A stretch of 64,000 bases of DNA from Diphasiastrum complanatum (GCA_029204225.1 CM055092.1:83758026-83822025), one strand, 5' to 3'. Counted from the stretch's first letter, positions 1 through 12,619 are shown. Made by a program: numbers and translations. Notes: a model not told the origin generated them from the sequence alone.

Positions 1-611
1 TTGTTCATGGCAATGTTCTTGAGTGAAATTTCTATGAGCATGCTTGAATTCCTTGCATTGTGGATTAACTAGTTTCTTGCTTAGTTGTGGATTAGAATTC
101 ACTTCTTGTTTATGGAATGAGGTAGAAATCAGCATTCAAGTAAACTAAATAGGCTGGAATAGTGGTGTAGATCTTGCATACTCTCTTACTTTCCAGGTCT
201 TGATTGTTCTTGGGCATTCTAAACATCAAGAAATGAGTGTTTCTTGATTCTTGGACTGACAACTATTGTTAGGAATCTAGTTTAGATGATTCAGTAGATA
301 GTGGTAGGTCTGCTCCCTGTTCCAAAATGTTGATCCTCTTGAGCTATAGATGGTTACATGGTTGGTTTCTGCATGTAGCTGAGTATCGGAACCGAGTCTC
401 CCACTGACAGACTGGGAAATACATGTTGAAATCTGAGCAACACTTTCTAATAAGAAGAAGAACCGTAACTACAGAAGTAAAAGAAGTTGTAAACCGTGTT
501 CACAGATCCAGAGAATCTATGAACATTTGGCGCCATTCCACAAGTACACAAACGTTAAACCAAGCCATATCTCTTTCATCTGTGTTGCAAAACAATCGCC
601 CTGAGATCTCC
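1..611. other. Unassigned flanking DNA
   Basis: I see no gene or conserved domain here. An open frame at 423-782 (+) gives a low-complexity peptide without a recognisable motif, and its second half already runs into the minisatellite that follows. Confidence 0.5.
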
Positions 612-1520
612 CACACATTCATTACAGAGCTCCCCACTTCGGTCCTGACTGACGTGCTGCTCATTTCTCAACCGGGGTCTCACGATCCTTACCAAGCCGA
701 GCTCCACGACTCAAGTCTGAACCGGACTGCTACCTACTACCTCTCGACCGAGCCACTACTTCAATATCATGACATGTCCTGAGTTTCACCTCAACCGATG
801 TTCATCGTTCAAATCTCAACCGGAGCCATAAGTCCAGAATTCGACCGAAGACCTCTTTGTCATCTCGACCGAAGGAAATCTTCAAATCTCAACCGGACCC
901 TTCAGTGCTGATCTCAGCCAATGCGTTCCTTCACATCTCGACCGAAGTGTTCAGTTAGTTCTCGACCGGACCCTTCAGTTCTAATCTCAGCCGGAACACT
1001 TCTTTCAAATCTCAACCGAAGTGCTTCTTTCAAATCTCGACCAAAGCCATAAGTCCAGATTTCGACCGAAGACCTCTTTGCAATCTCAACCGAAGGAAAT
1101 CTCAACCGGACCCTTCAGTCCTGATCTTAGCCGAAGCATTCCTTCACATCTCGACCAAAGTATTCAGTTAGATCTCAACCGGACCCTTCAGTCCTAATCT
1201 CAACCGGAGCACTTCTTTCAAATCTCAACCGAAGTGCTTCTTTCAAATCTCAACTGGAGCACTTGCTCACATCTCAATCGAAGTCTTCAGTTAGATCTCA
1301 ACCAGTGTGTTTCCGTCAAATCTCAACTGGTGCACATCTCTTGAATCTCAACCGGAGGCCACAGTTAGATCTCAACTGACGCCTTCTGTTGACATCTCAA
1401 CCGACGACCTACTTCAATCTCGACTAGAGCCGGAGCACTCGTTCAAATCTCAATCGGAGCCGGAGCCATTCATCAAATCTCGACCGACGGGGGTCCGTCA
1501 CCATCTCAGTTGAACCAAAT
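612..1520. repeat. ACCGG/ACCGA minisatellite with higher-order period
   Basis: A degenerate unit of about 24-26 bases, roughly 'aaatctcaaccgaagtgc', recurs in tandem across this stretch. The core alternates between tcaaccgg and tcgaccga. A longer block also repeats: the string tcgaccgaagacctctttg occurs at 841 and again at 1062, giving a higher-order period near 221 bases. The block starts diffusely around 612-790. A frame at 1307-1513 reads as a repeated S-Q-x-E pattern, which the repeat unit itself explains. No protein function is claimed. Confidence 0.8.
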
Positions 1521-2212
1521 CTACCTTAGACCACAGTCATTTCCAACGATGATCAGAACTCATCAAAATGATTTATCTCAAAACCACAGCTAACCTCCAC
1601 TCACCCTTGAGTCGTACTACACCAAACGCACCGTCAACCAACATACACAACTCCCATAACTACCTCCACATAGCACACCATCCTTCCTCATTCACCCGCC
1701 CTCCTCACATCCCCAACTAACCGCACCCACCGCATTCCAACACCTCCATCACAAAACCACATTGACGCGCCTCCACACTCGGCCGCCCAAGATTGCAACA
1801 AACCACAATCATATGGCCCTACGACTACCCTCAGCCGCCCCAGACTGCAACAACCATCCTCATGCGGCCCTACAACTTTCTCGCCACCACCAATCGCCAT
1901 CCATCGCAATACCCCACAAACGATCACTCACCGTCGCAACTGTAAGGACCACAACCCGTTTTCACCCGTAAGAACTGCAATCCTTCGTAACTGTAGACAT
2001 CGTAACTGTAGGCATCGTAACCGTACGGATCGTAAACACTCACAATCCACCATCACCATCGGTACATCACCCACCGCAAACCGTCTCCCTCCATCCAAAG
2101 CAGATTTTCTCATGCAAACTCTCTTCAAGCTTTCAACTATTCTGAAGACTTTTTCACTTCATTACGGAGCTAGTGACAAGCTGTAGTCATTGATCAGGCA
2201 AGCAGGATTATA
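1521..2212. other. C-rich non-genic stretch with short tandem repeat
   Basis: This region is C/A-rich on the plus strand (many CCACC and CAACC runs). At about 1976-2036 a 16-base motif close to catcgtaactgtagg is repeated three to four times. The open frames here are products of base composition and match no family that I recognise. Confidence 0.5.
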
Positions 2213-2213
2213 A

Positions 2214-2387
2214 AGCTCTGATACCATGTCAATAATTAGGTCAACAATAGGATACATTCATCATAAGCAATCATCACCAGGAGGAAGAGCAACACACCAT
2301 CACCAAGTAATAACAGTTGGTAACAACTGGCAATAGTAAGAGTACATCGTAAACACTAATAATAAAGTTTATCATTGATTTCTAACA
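2214..2387 (-). mobile_element. Short LTR-like unit plus primer-binding site
   Basis: On the minus strand the segment 2387-2227 begins TGTTAGAAATC and ends TATTGACA, the TG...CA border form of an LTR. It is followed at once by TGGTATCAGAGC, the classical copia-type primer-binding site complementary to initiator tRNA-Met (2226-2214). The putative LTR is only about 160 bases. That fits a TRIM-type miniature element or a truncated LTR. No second LTR copy was found, so the other boundary is unknown. Confidence 0.5.
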
Positions 2388-3358
2388 CAATGGAATTTTT
2401 GGTACCATCACTGAGACTTGCCACCACACAACATCTCGATGAGTCCAAATCTCTACAACTACGCCATGAAGCTCTTCACAAACTTTGCAAGACATGCATA
2501 TTAGTTGTGCATGCACTAGCAACCGAGAAAGCGGGTCACAAGACATAGCATGATCATCGGTTGCACTGTCTCCAGACACCCTTGCCATCATGAATCTCAT
2601 TAGCTTCACCTCACCCAACTACTCTAACATCTTGGACACTACTCTTCAATTTTCCATGCCCAGCTTTGTTCCTCCTTCGAACAACCGATTTTTTGTTCCA
2701 TTCACACATTTGCCTTACTCCCACTTCCCATTTTGCCCATCCCACCATTCAGAATGTCGAGCCTGACAAACCATTAGATGATGACGCATTCAAGAGTTCT
2801 GTTTTTATTTTCTCTCCTCTGTGTGCTGACCCAACCGCACCAAAGGACTTGGTTCCAGCACAGGTCTTGATTGAGGACGACGAAAACGAAGAGTTTCGAA
2901 AGGGCTACACCACAATAGGGCCCAGCCAGTACCTCCGCATCGGCCGCTCCACAGGACATTACGACAACTTACCAGCAGTTTGGCACTATGCTCAAGGACC
3001 TGGTGGATGCTAAAAAAAAATTGGACGGTCGTGTATTTGAAATGGCTACAGATAATACAAAGTTGCGCGTCGATCTGGAATAGCTTTGTCAAGAGAATCA
3101 AGTGTCGCAACAACATATTCAAGAGGGGAAGGCAACACTCCCAAATACAACAAGCCACAACTTTAGCTTAGTAGCAAGTAGCCCCACTCTAGGCCCAACT
3201 ACAAGTGGCTGAGACAGAAAACCAGCGCCTAGGAGTGGAGATAGCAGCCCTCCATCAAGAAAGAACGGAGTGGCGAGCCCCCAGCCAGTGCCAATCACAT
3301 GCTCGCTCACCCAACATGAGACAAGTAGTGTAAGAGGTGAAACTCGAGCTAAATAGGT
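2388..3358. other. Unassigned region with one hypothetical frame
   Basis: An open frame at 2666-3013 (+) encodes 115 residues with an acidic centre, but I recognise no domain. The next frame contains a short Lys/Glu-rich stretch with a stop. It may be a decayed mobile-element frame; nothing in the sequence establishes this. Confidence 0.3.
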
Positions 3359-3843
3359 TGTTGACAAGTGTTTTGATTTAGTTGATGTGTGACAAGTCAA
3401 AGTTTAAGAGGTCCAATAGAATTTAGAGGTGGAAGCATCAATGATCCAATAGGATTTGAGATATGCTTGTGAATGGACAAATAGAATCAAGAGATGGATG
3501 CATCTACTTAGTGTCATTGTACTTCTCATTTGGTGCTAAGTGATTTGGAGATCAATCAAGATTTTGAGTCTACATGTTTACTTGCTTTCTCTCTCTACCC
3601 GAGAGCAAGTGATTGCATTCTCTCTCTATCCTAGAGTAGGCCTTTTCCATACTTAGTTTTTTGAATGGACAACTTCCCACACGTGTGTATGTACTTTGGT
3701 TTTGAATTAATGCATGTAGTAGTGTGTTTTTGCCTTTAAGATTGAGATCTTGAATTTCAATCTAATCTTGATCATTGTGCATTCACACACCTTAGGAGAT
3801 CTAAATCACACTTAGTGGACACTCCACACGTGTGAATTTCACA
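3359..3843 (+). mobile_element. 5' LTR of degenerate copia element A
   Basis: The LTR starts TGTTGACAAGTG and ends TTTCACA directly before a TGGTATCAGAGC primer-binding site. Length is about 485 bases. It contains CT-rich runs and two ACACGTGT motifs near 3678 and 3826. The matching 3' LTR is not present downstream because the element stops inside integrase. The 5' edge is inferred from the TG border only. Confidence 0.6.
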
Positions 3844-3855
3844 TGGTATCAGAGC
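3844..3855 (+). other. Copia primer-binding site (tRNA-iMet)
   Basis: TGGTATCAGAGC matches the 3' end complement of plant initiator tRNA-Met used by most Ty1/copia elements for minus-strand priming. Its position right after an ...ACA LTR end supports the LTR call. Confidence 0.8.
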
Positions 3856-3914
3856 CTACCTGAGGTTACCATGCATTTCTCATCATTAGTATGGAAATTT
3901 TTGCATCAATAATG

Positions 3915-4930
3915 AGCTAAAAAGTAACGGGGTTTGGCATTTTGTGAGTAAATCATCTGTGAGTTTTGCGAGTTTAGTGTTTTTAAATTACGTCAAATTG
4001 ATAGCACATGGCATGCTACATTGTTTTTAGGTTTTTGAAATTTATTCTACTTCACTTTTGGGGTGAAATCTATTTGTATACTTCATTATCATGTTGCTTA
4101 TTTTCTTACTAGCTAAAAGATATGTCTGCAAATCACGTTGTCTACAAATTGTACATAATATGAATGCAGAAAATTTAATCACTTTAATTTTTATCAAACT
4201 AAAACATTTTGTCTACTACCAAGGATTGATGTACGACCATACATTAAAATACTTGATGGTATGTGGCCAAGCCTATGATAGGTATCATAAAATCAACGTT
4301 GGTAAAAAAAAAAAACATTTTTATGGTATGATCTAGATGGAGGCTATAATTTTACTATTAAGCTTAAGTTAAGATGATGAAATAATAAAATATTTTTATT
4401 TTTTTTTCAAATTTGAGTAAAACAATGTATTTTACATGAAAATTGGAGCATTTTTTTATTTTGGATCATCTCAATTCGAGCAATATTAAGAAAGTTATCG
4501 CCCTTCAAAGTTTTTCAGACTAATGTTTATTTTTTTTGGAGCTTGAAAGGGGTAGCACGCCGACGTGCTACCAATTTAAGCTTTTAGTCTTTAACTCAAA
4601 TTTTTGATAGCATGCTGGCGTGCTACCCCTTTCAGGTTCCAAGAGGAAAATGTTTTTTAGTTTAAAAAATGTTAAACTGTCATAACTTTCTTACTATTGC
4701 TCGGATTAAGATGGTCCAAAAAGCAAAAGTGCTCCATTTTTTTATGTAGAATTTATTGGCATAATCAAAGTTAGTTTTTATCTAATATAAAATGAATATG
4801 TATAAAGCCTATATATTTGATAGCATACCATGTGCCACGAAATTTTAGAAATCATTTGTAAATAAAACTCGCAAAACTCGCAAAGAAATTACTCGTAGAT
4901 TGTCAAAATCGAAAAGTAACTAGGCTCATT
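3915..4930. mobile_element. Fold-back (long inverted repeat) insertion
   Basis: The two halves are reverse complements over most of the element. Left landmarks are aaaagtaac (about 3919), gtgagttttgcgagttt (about 3958), a GATAGCACATGGCATGCTA-type block (about 3998), an aattggagcattttttta block (about 4440) and gaaaggggtagcacgcc (about 4546). The right half carries each of these inverted, in mirrored order, up to gtaactaggctc at about 4926. The left arm has extra sequence between about 4020 and 4390. There is no transposase, so it is a non-autonomous fold-back or MULE-like MITE lying in the copia leader. I found no convincing target-site duplication. Confidence 0.7.
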
Positions 4931-5587
4931 TTCCTAGCTCTCTTGTTTAATCTTGGATCAAAAGAGATCAATAGGGCATTGATTGGGTCTGACCTGGTAC
5001 AGTACGGAATCAGGTGCTCAGACACGTGTGAGGAACATTCAATTTCAGTTTAAAAGTTCTCTTTCATGTTTGATCCAAAAATCTTGCTAGATAGTTTGTT
5101 TGTAAGCTAGTTTTGTCTAGTTTTTGTAGCAATCAGTTTCATTCCATTTGGTTGAGCCAATCAAAAGTTATAAGCTTTTGAAGAGCGATAGGTAGGGCAC
5201 CTAGGCCTGGGTGGACACATTTGGTTTGGTCAAGAGATTTTTTGTTTGATCCTAAATCACAGTTGAATGCTTGTCAATCCCATCTATTTGAGATCTAGGC
5301 ACTGTTTTGAGATCTTAGCCATTTTGTTTCATACAATATCATTGTATTTGAGTCAAATTTGGTTTCTAAGTGTATTTCACATGTGCTAAGAGTGTTTGAT
5401 TCTAACTTTGCCCATACTCCATGTGATGTGAAGTAGATATAGTTTTATAGAGATTGGAGCTAGTGAGAATCATCTCACAGTTTGTTGCAAGATCTTGCAT
5501 AGGAGTTGGTAGCACACCATTATCGGATCCTATAGTGAGAGAGTAGCAACAATTTTTGTTCATCACTTGAGTTTATTTTCACTTTCA

Positions 5588-6452
5588 ATGGCTTCAATGG
5601 GTTCATCCTTGTTGAAACCAAGTGAGAGATTGAATACTTCCAATTATTCAATATGGAAGTTGAGAATGGAGTCCATCTTAATACTTCAAGATGTGATGAA
5701 CATTGTTCATGGCCTTCAATAAGAGCCTCAAGTTTTTCAAGAGGTTCAAAAATACAAGAAAAGAGCTAGGATGGCTCTCCACTACATCAATGAATGTTTC
5801 TAATGAGATATTGAGGGAGATTGGTACTTGCACTACAACCAAAGAAGCTTGGGATTGTCTCAAAACTATCTATGAGGCTAAGAACACCTCTAGGCTCCTG
5901 ACTCTTAGAAATCAAATCTTCCAAAGTAGTCAAAAGAGTGATGAGAGTGCATCTAATTATGTTTTGAGAGTCAAGGATATTCATAGGGAGCTTGCATGCA
6001 TTGGTGACTCAATCAATCAAAGTGAGCTAGTCCAAGTCAGTCTCAATGGCTTGAGAAATGAATATGACAACCTTGTCCAATCCTATGCCATTAAGGAGGA
6101 GCTACCAAGTTTGGAGGCCCTTCAAAGTGTGCTTATCTATGTAGAATCAAGACAAGATTACAAACTCTTGAGGATGGACAAGCTATCACTCAATCATAAT
6201 GATGACAAAGCTTTATTTGTCAAGGACAAGCACAAAGGGAGGAGCTTGATGATACCAACAATCCTCAAGCAAGGACAAAGCCAAAGCCAAAGACAAAGAT
6301 GAGGAGGAAGATGATTTCTCTAGTGCTTCTATATATAAGCTCAAGAAGAAGAAGATCAAGTGTTTTTATTGTGGCAAGAAAGGCCATTATGCCACCAATT
6401 GCTTCAAGAAGAAGAATCAACTCAAGCAAGCCAACATCTCCAATGAGAAATA
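5588..6452 (+). pseudogene. Copia element A gag (UBN2-type), frameshifted
   Basis: The reading frame opens at ATG 5588 with the usual copia gag start, including a 'YSIWKLRMESILI' segment. It ends at a stop near 5720 and continues in another frame from about 5703. That second frame carries the gag body (EAWDCLKTIYEA, LLTLRNQIFQ) up to about 6300. A CCHC zinc knuckle CFYCGKKGHYATNC lies in a third frame at 6361-6402. Gag packages the element RNA. At least two frameshifts make this copy non-functional. It lies downstream of the LTR and primer site at 3359-3855 and upstream of protease/integrase. Confidence 0.8.
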
Positions 6453-6479
6453 AGACACTATTGCAAGTGATGGAGAGAG

Positions 6480-7365
6480 ATTTCTTATGGTCTCTAGCTT
6501 CTCATCCTCTCTTTCCAAGAAGGATGGATTATGGTATACTAATAGTGGAGCTTCTTCACATATGTGTAGCTCCAAGGACTCTTTATCTTCTATTGCACCT
6601 TATTATATTGAAGTGGAGCTTCTTCACATATGTGTATCTCCAAGGACTCTTTCTCTTCTATTGCACCTTATGATGGAGCTAAGAAATCAATATACACTGC
6701 AAATGATTGCAAATGATTATGAAGAAATAGGAAATATTCCTTTAAAGCTTGCATCTTCTAAAACTCTTTCTCTTATTACTAAAGTTTTTTTTGTACCTAA
6801 GCTTACAAAGAATCTTATTAATGTTGGCCAATTGCTTGATAATGGCCTTGATGTGAAATTCAATGTTGATACTTGTACTATCAAAAAGAATGATGAGATA
6901 CTTGCACTAGGATCTAGATTTGGAAGCATCTATAAACTAGATCCAAAAGAAAGTGTAAATTCTTGTAATGTTGTTTTTGTGACCAAGCTATCTATGGAAG
7001 AGTTATGGCATAGGAAGTTGGAACATCCCAACTACAAATCCATGCTCTCTATGATCAAAGAAGCCAAAGCTATTGGCTTGCCAAAGTCATTTTTCAAGGA
7101 GATCAAGCCATTTGAGGCTTATGCTATTGCTAAATCTCACAAAAAGCCATTCACAAGATCTTCTATCAAGAGTAAGCATCCTTTGGATTTGATCCACTCG
7201 GATTTTCATTTCTCATCATCTATGAGCAAGGGAGGAGCCACTTGTTTTGTAACCTTTATTGATGATTTCAAAAGATACACTTGGATATATCTTCTTTCTT
7301 CTAAATCTATGGCGTTTGATCATTTCCTTATTTCAAAGCTTATGTTGAGAAGCAATTTTCATTAA
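6480..7365 (+). pseudogene. Copia element A protease-integrase fragment
   Basis: This frame gives a retroviral-type aspartic protease start, WYTNSGASSHMC, followed by the linker, the GAG-pre-integrase helix LWHRKLEHPNYKSMLSM, and the beginning of the integrase core, FVTFIDDFKRYTWIYLL, where the first catalytic Asp lies. The protease has Asn at the position normally held by catalytic Asp. The HHCC finger is degraded. Homology ends in the integrase core at about 7365, so RT and RNase H are missing. It is a dead, 3'-truncated copy lying about 1.2 kb beyond the stop codon of the SUVH4-like gene. Confidence 0.82.
6544..6679 (+). repeat. 68-bp tandem duplication inside the protease
   Basis: Two near-identical units start at 6544 and 6612 (agtggagcttcttcacata...). 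The duplication covers the active-site loop and changes frame in the second copy, an extra lesion in copia element A. Confidence 0.85.
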
Positions 7366-8597
7366 AGATTAAAGCTTTTAGATGTGTTGGAGAGACAATT
7401 CACATGAAATACGAGATGCACTTGTGATTCTTTTGAGAGTTCCAATTGGTAAGCTAAGGATAAAACGGTGCTCTATATCTAAGAGATGATCAGTAATGTT
7501 AGCCGGTACGCATTACACTTGAATCCATTCAATGGTAGCAAAATAGTAAATTTTTGCATTCTTTTGTCTCTTCTTGAAAAATCTCAAGTTGTTGAAAGTC
7601 AAAATCGTCGTTTCTCATTGGATTTTGGTGTTGTGAAGTGCTAGATAGGGGGGTTTTCAAAACGCACATGATTGTTGGTAGCTTCAAAAAGATGCAATGA
7701 TGAAACAAAAGTGACAAAATAGTCAATAAATACTTGTAGAGAGAGAAAAGACATAACGAAGGCAGCTTCAAACTTAGTTATTTCTCAACCAAAATGCATC
7801 ATCTAAAGCTTGAATGGAGCAGTGGAGGTAGGCCAACCTAGGAGCAACAATCACCTTAAAGAAAGACTGAAGAAGCAGTGAGAAAAGCCAGAAAGAAAGT
7901 TAATCTATTAAGATCTCTTGTATGGAATCTAGAGTATGGAATCTTAAAAATACCTGACTTTCATGGGTGGAATCATGAGAATACATAGGCATGATGAATG
8001 GAATTTTAAACATATGTAGCCCTCACAGATGGAATCATTGACAGAATTTGTAAAATTATGCCCATAACTATTTTCAGATTTTAGTGATACACATTTATCT
8101 AATGTGGCTTGACAAGAGGACTTAACCATTATATCCTTGCAATGGGCTTGTGAACATAATACAACCAAGTGCAACAATCACGTCAATGTTTTTCATGAGC
8201 AAAGCTACACCTTTGGCAGAGATAATTCCTGCCATTTGCCTTGCCAATGATCCGGCAGAAAACTTGCAAAAAGAAAATGCAGAATTTTAGTCAGTTTTCA
8301 TTTTGATGGAGGGAAAGGGTGTGTGTCACCATGAAAAATGAGTGTTATGTACTTGAATTGCTTGCATGTTAGAAGCCTGCACTGTGTTTGTGTATTCCAG
8401 TGAAGCACGACGAAGCAGGTGGCAGACGAAAAGTCAATTAATGCCACATCATTGAACGAATGCCTTAGAACGATTGAGTAGAAACTGTGTCCAAAATTTG
8501 GAGTCAACATAGCTTTTGTCTTGCATTTCTGTGTCTCTAAAAGCTTACACTTCATCAGTATTGTTGATTTATCAGATCCAACTCCTAAAACGTGCAA
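7366..8597. other. 3' flank / 3' UTR of the SUVH4-like gene
   Basis: No coding domain is visible. The part nearest 8597 should be the 3' UTR of the minus-strand gene. I found no polyadenylation signal strong enough to mark the transcript end. Confidence 0.45.
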
Positions 8598-8711
8598 TCA
8601 GTACAGGCGTTTTCTACAATCAATAGCCCCACAGTAGCAAGGCATTTGCTTGATTTTCCCATCGGCACCAACCACACTGTCTAAAGCATATCCATAGTCA
8701 TACACCAATTC
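8598..8711 (-). CDS. SUVH4: SUVH4-like exon: SET end and post-SET
   Basis: Thirty-seven codons plus TGA. It begins ELVYDYGYALDS, with the SET active-site Tyr and the YDYGY signature, and ends with the post-SET zinc motif CYCGAIDC and CRKRLY. The acceptor is TTTCAG at 8717-8712. The post-SET cysteines normally bind zinc together with the Cys of the SET NHSC motif and complete the lysine channel; all are present. Confidence 0.95.
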   Translation of the reverse strand, partial: ELVYDYGYALDSVVGADGKIKQMPCYCGAIDCRKRLY

Positions 8712-11700
8712 CTGAAACCAAAACGCAGATCCAAATACATAAATTGCAACCTACTTCATGGAAAGCTTGACAGCATTATGAGGAGAACATCCGAAACTTA
8801 TAAAAATAGTAGGACGAGAATTCACAAGATAGCATACAGTGGTAAAACTGTAACCTGCAGTGGGGGTATGTTATCTGCAGCAAATAATACAATCCGTGGC
8901 AATGTGACGTCATGATGAGATGATAGGACACATTGAACGAAAAGATTGGGATCACAGCTGTGGTTAACAAAACGTGCCACGCTACCACAATTTCCAGCAT
9001 CTATACTGAACTGAGGCTGGGTAGCGTCAATCTTTGTACCTATGGCATCATGCACCAATTGCTCTTCTACTAGCTTTGAGACATCTCCCCATCGTCTCTG
9101 CAAAACACAAGATCCTCAAACAATTAAATCGGATTAGTGTGTTGGATCTTCTACCACCTCAGTGTTGTCTCAGCTTTCAAGAAAAGAGCTGCAAAACACA
9201 CGATCCTCAAAAAATTACAGTGGATGACTGTTTCGAACTTTTGCCAGCGTAGTGTTCTCAGCTTTCAACAGAAAAGCTCCTAACTTTCAAAGATATCTAA
9301 AAGGATCGGGCAACAATCAAGCTCAGTGCTATCTAAAGACGAACATTGCAGATTCCAGATCAAAGTTTGCTATGTACGTGCTAGCAAATGCCTTAAGGCT
9401 ACACGTGCAATTACATCCACGGTGTAATCAGGTCAACTTTTATTTTCTTTACCATAGCAATGGATCTCCAAAAATGAGGACGAAGAGTCCAACGAAACTA
9501 GTCAATGGCTGAAATGCAAACCTGCCTCCCGTCCACGCCTTGCATTGTTTGCATGCAATCAAGTTCAAAAACAAAATCGTTGTCCACAGCATTGTCCAAG
9601 TCTTCAGAATTCCATACCACTCCAGTGTACTCGCATATTGGTGCTCCAGCTGGGATATAATCCCACGATCTAACACCCCAGCCCTTATTTGGAGTACGAA
9701 ACACCTACAGGCTCAACCACCCGGATCATCAAGTTCAAGATACAAGGACTTACGGAGAGAAGCATGGAAAAGCGTTTCCAAAGCTCGACAAGCATGTCTC
9801 GAGCAAAACCACCACCAAAGAAGTTTAACAACTCTTTGTTTACCTCGAGCCGATAGCGTAATCCATGCTGAGTAGTTCGATTGACACAACCAGGACCACA
9901 GCCACAATTTGGACCACATTCAAAAACCACATCCTTTGCTTTTATGAGCCTGAAAATAAACAGAGTAAGCTCTCAGATACAAGAACGATTTTAGATGCGT
10001 CAGTTTGAATAGCCCAAGGGCAAGTTCACCATCTTGTCAAGATTGGTGTCACTTCTACCTCGTTCTGAAATCTTTCAAAATATTTGAAGAGGCTATAGTT
10101 CCATCTCTTAAAATAACCATTTTTCTTCGTCATTTTTCAATTAACCCAGTTCTACAAGAATAGTTAGCACGTGATTACACAAAATGTTTACTGTGGAATA
10201 TATCAAGCTATATAGTCCTTGACCACAATCTGTAAATCCTAATGACAGCGCAGTAAAATATCTATAGTGCAGTTTGCTTGTTTTGAAAGATTTATCTAGA
10301 TCTTGAACATCCGCAATGCTATTAAGCAATCAAGGCTCACATTATCAACAACCAGAAGATACTTGTCTACCATTAGAATTTGGCAAGGCCATTGTTAATC
10401 TAACACTCCCAGGCGTTGGATACAAGTTCGAGGAGGCCATAGTGTCCAATGGTCAAGTTTGCAATCCTCACTTTTCCACCTAACACTGGAACTATTGTGA
10501 TATAAATCTAGCTAGGCTTGCATATCCAATTTTTCCTGTGAAGTTCAGTAATATCAATCTTTGTCAAGTTTAGCCTCTCTAGATCCCATTGCACGGTGTT
10601 TAAGCTGATGTAAGACAGATTTCAGTGAGTGCCTATACAATTTCTTTGCAACTCTGCTGAGAATGATTGATATCTGAGCATTCTACTTAAAATAGTCACT
10701 TTGTCATGAGAACCTCAGTATTTCTATTTCTCTCTGAACTAAAACACTTGTTTGTGCTTGACTAGCCATTGCAAGAATTGCTCTATTACTTCAGAAGCAC
10801 GATTTCTATCGTCACCTCTCCAAGTTAGTATATAGGCTGCCATTATGTCATGAGTTGGAAACTTGAGGATAAGAGCCTTTCATACTACCTGCATCTCAAT
10901 TTCCCTGGCCCTCGTGTTCCAGCTCTCATTTGAGTTGTCTAGCAAGTAAAACTTCATGCACACCTTTAAGTTCTTTCATAAGTAAGATTTCACTTGCACC
11001 TTCCAGTTGTGTGGCAAGTAAAACTTCACACTGACCACACTCCTCTGAGATTATCTAAGCAAGTTAATAGGCAATGCACATAATGATTGGCTACATTTCA
11101 AATAGCTGCCCATAACCAAGCCTGTCTTGAGTTGCCTATAACCGAACGTGTCTTGAGTTGCCAATAGCAACTCAAATGCCAAGCAATGGGGCCGGTTCCA
11201 AACACCATGCTTGAGTAGCCCCTATGTGGCAAATATAGATTGCCACCATGAGTCCCAAATACTGGCAAATGAATATCTCATCTCCTCAAAAGCCAGCTCT
11301 TAGTACTTTTTTGAAGTGCCTATAAGCGTGACGACCAATGCAAATAGATATGTTTATAAACAATTCCAATGAAACTGCTACAAGTTTTGAAGCACTAAAT
11401 CATTAGTTTCAATCACTTTCTATTCGAGAGGAAAACTATCAATCTCAGCTAAGGGAAGTCAACTCCTCAACACTTTCAGGCCAATTAATCTTACCTATCA
11501 CTCATTGATCATTTTATTTGGTAGATCTTGTTGGTAAAACATTGAACATCACAATGCTATAGAACTACAAAAGGAGGTGATAAACAGGATGAATAAAAAG
11601 TTACAAATACAAGTGTTCTACAATCTCTAATTATGCGCTTTACCTTCCACCGTCCTTTGCAACATATGGAAATTCATTGCCATTCAATTTAGCACAAATA

Positions 11701-12439
11701 CATTTTCGTGGATCAACACATTGCCCATCACAACTGCAACCTTGTGCTGCACTTGGCAACTTGATGCTCGTGTGTAATTCCACATGATTCATATACAAAA
11801 ATGCTGCAAAAGAAATTGAATCACCAAGATGTTATCAAGATTAAAAAGTTCAACATGAAGCTTACAAGAGCTGTGGATCCTGATAAACAATATAAATTTT
11901 CTTTTTTTTTCAAGTCGAGAACCAGCACAAGCAACTAATGATTAGATACATCCTTCACGGATTCCAATGAAAGTACATAATCCAAATTGCTAAATATCAG
12001 AAGCAGCATCGAAGTCGTGTTCAATTCCTTTTCTGAACTATCAACTAAACGTTCTATAGTGAAAACAAGCACCAAACCAATATGAGCTATAGGCACTTCA
12101 TTGAAGCATTTCGCTGACAGTATGTTGATATCAGTGGATCCTTGAGGCATTCATTATGGCCTTTAAGGTCCCGCTGCAACTGGCTGAGGTCATTTTGGAC
12201 CCCAATTGCTTTGATTCAATCTTCATTGTGAAGCATGCACTTAAGACAGCAACAATATTCTTAAGGCCTTACTAGATTATCGGGGCCATAATGATTGGGG
12301 AACACGGAGATTGATCCTCCTGTGCATCAGAACTTGAATGTGTTCCCAAGACCTAGGACGTGGTTGAGAATACACCCCATGGTCACAACCTATGCATTGT
12401 AAGAAGTAATGCTCATTTTGTTATGTTATCAATGAAACT

Positions 12440-12472
<33 letters not shown>

Positions 12473-12570
12473 CTTTATTAATCTTTCCAAGCCAGAAGGC
12501 ATATAAGACGAATGAGTACATGTCAAGTGTGTGATACAATGGGGAGCGTATGAAACGCCTCCAAAGCAGT

Positions 12571-12619
<49 letters not shown>

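Noticed and set aside
423-782. 119-codon plus-strand frame
   Set aside because: No domain, low-complexity Ser/Thr content, and it runs into the minisatellite.
1307-1513. Frame with S-Q-x-E peptide repeats
   Set aside because: The minisatellite unit explains the peptide periodicity; no gene context.
9034-9875. Plus-strand frames opposite the SET exons
   Set aside because: Antisense shadows of the SUVH4-like exons, without a domain of their own.
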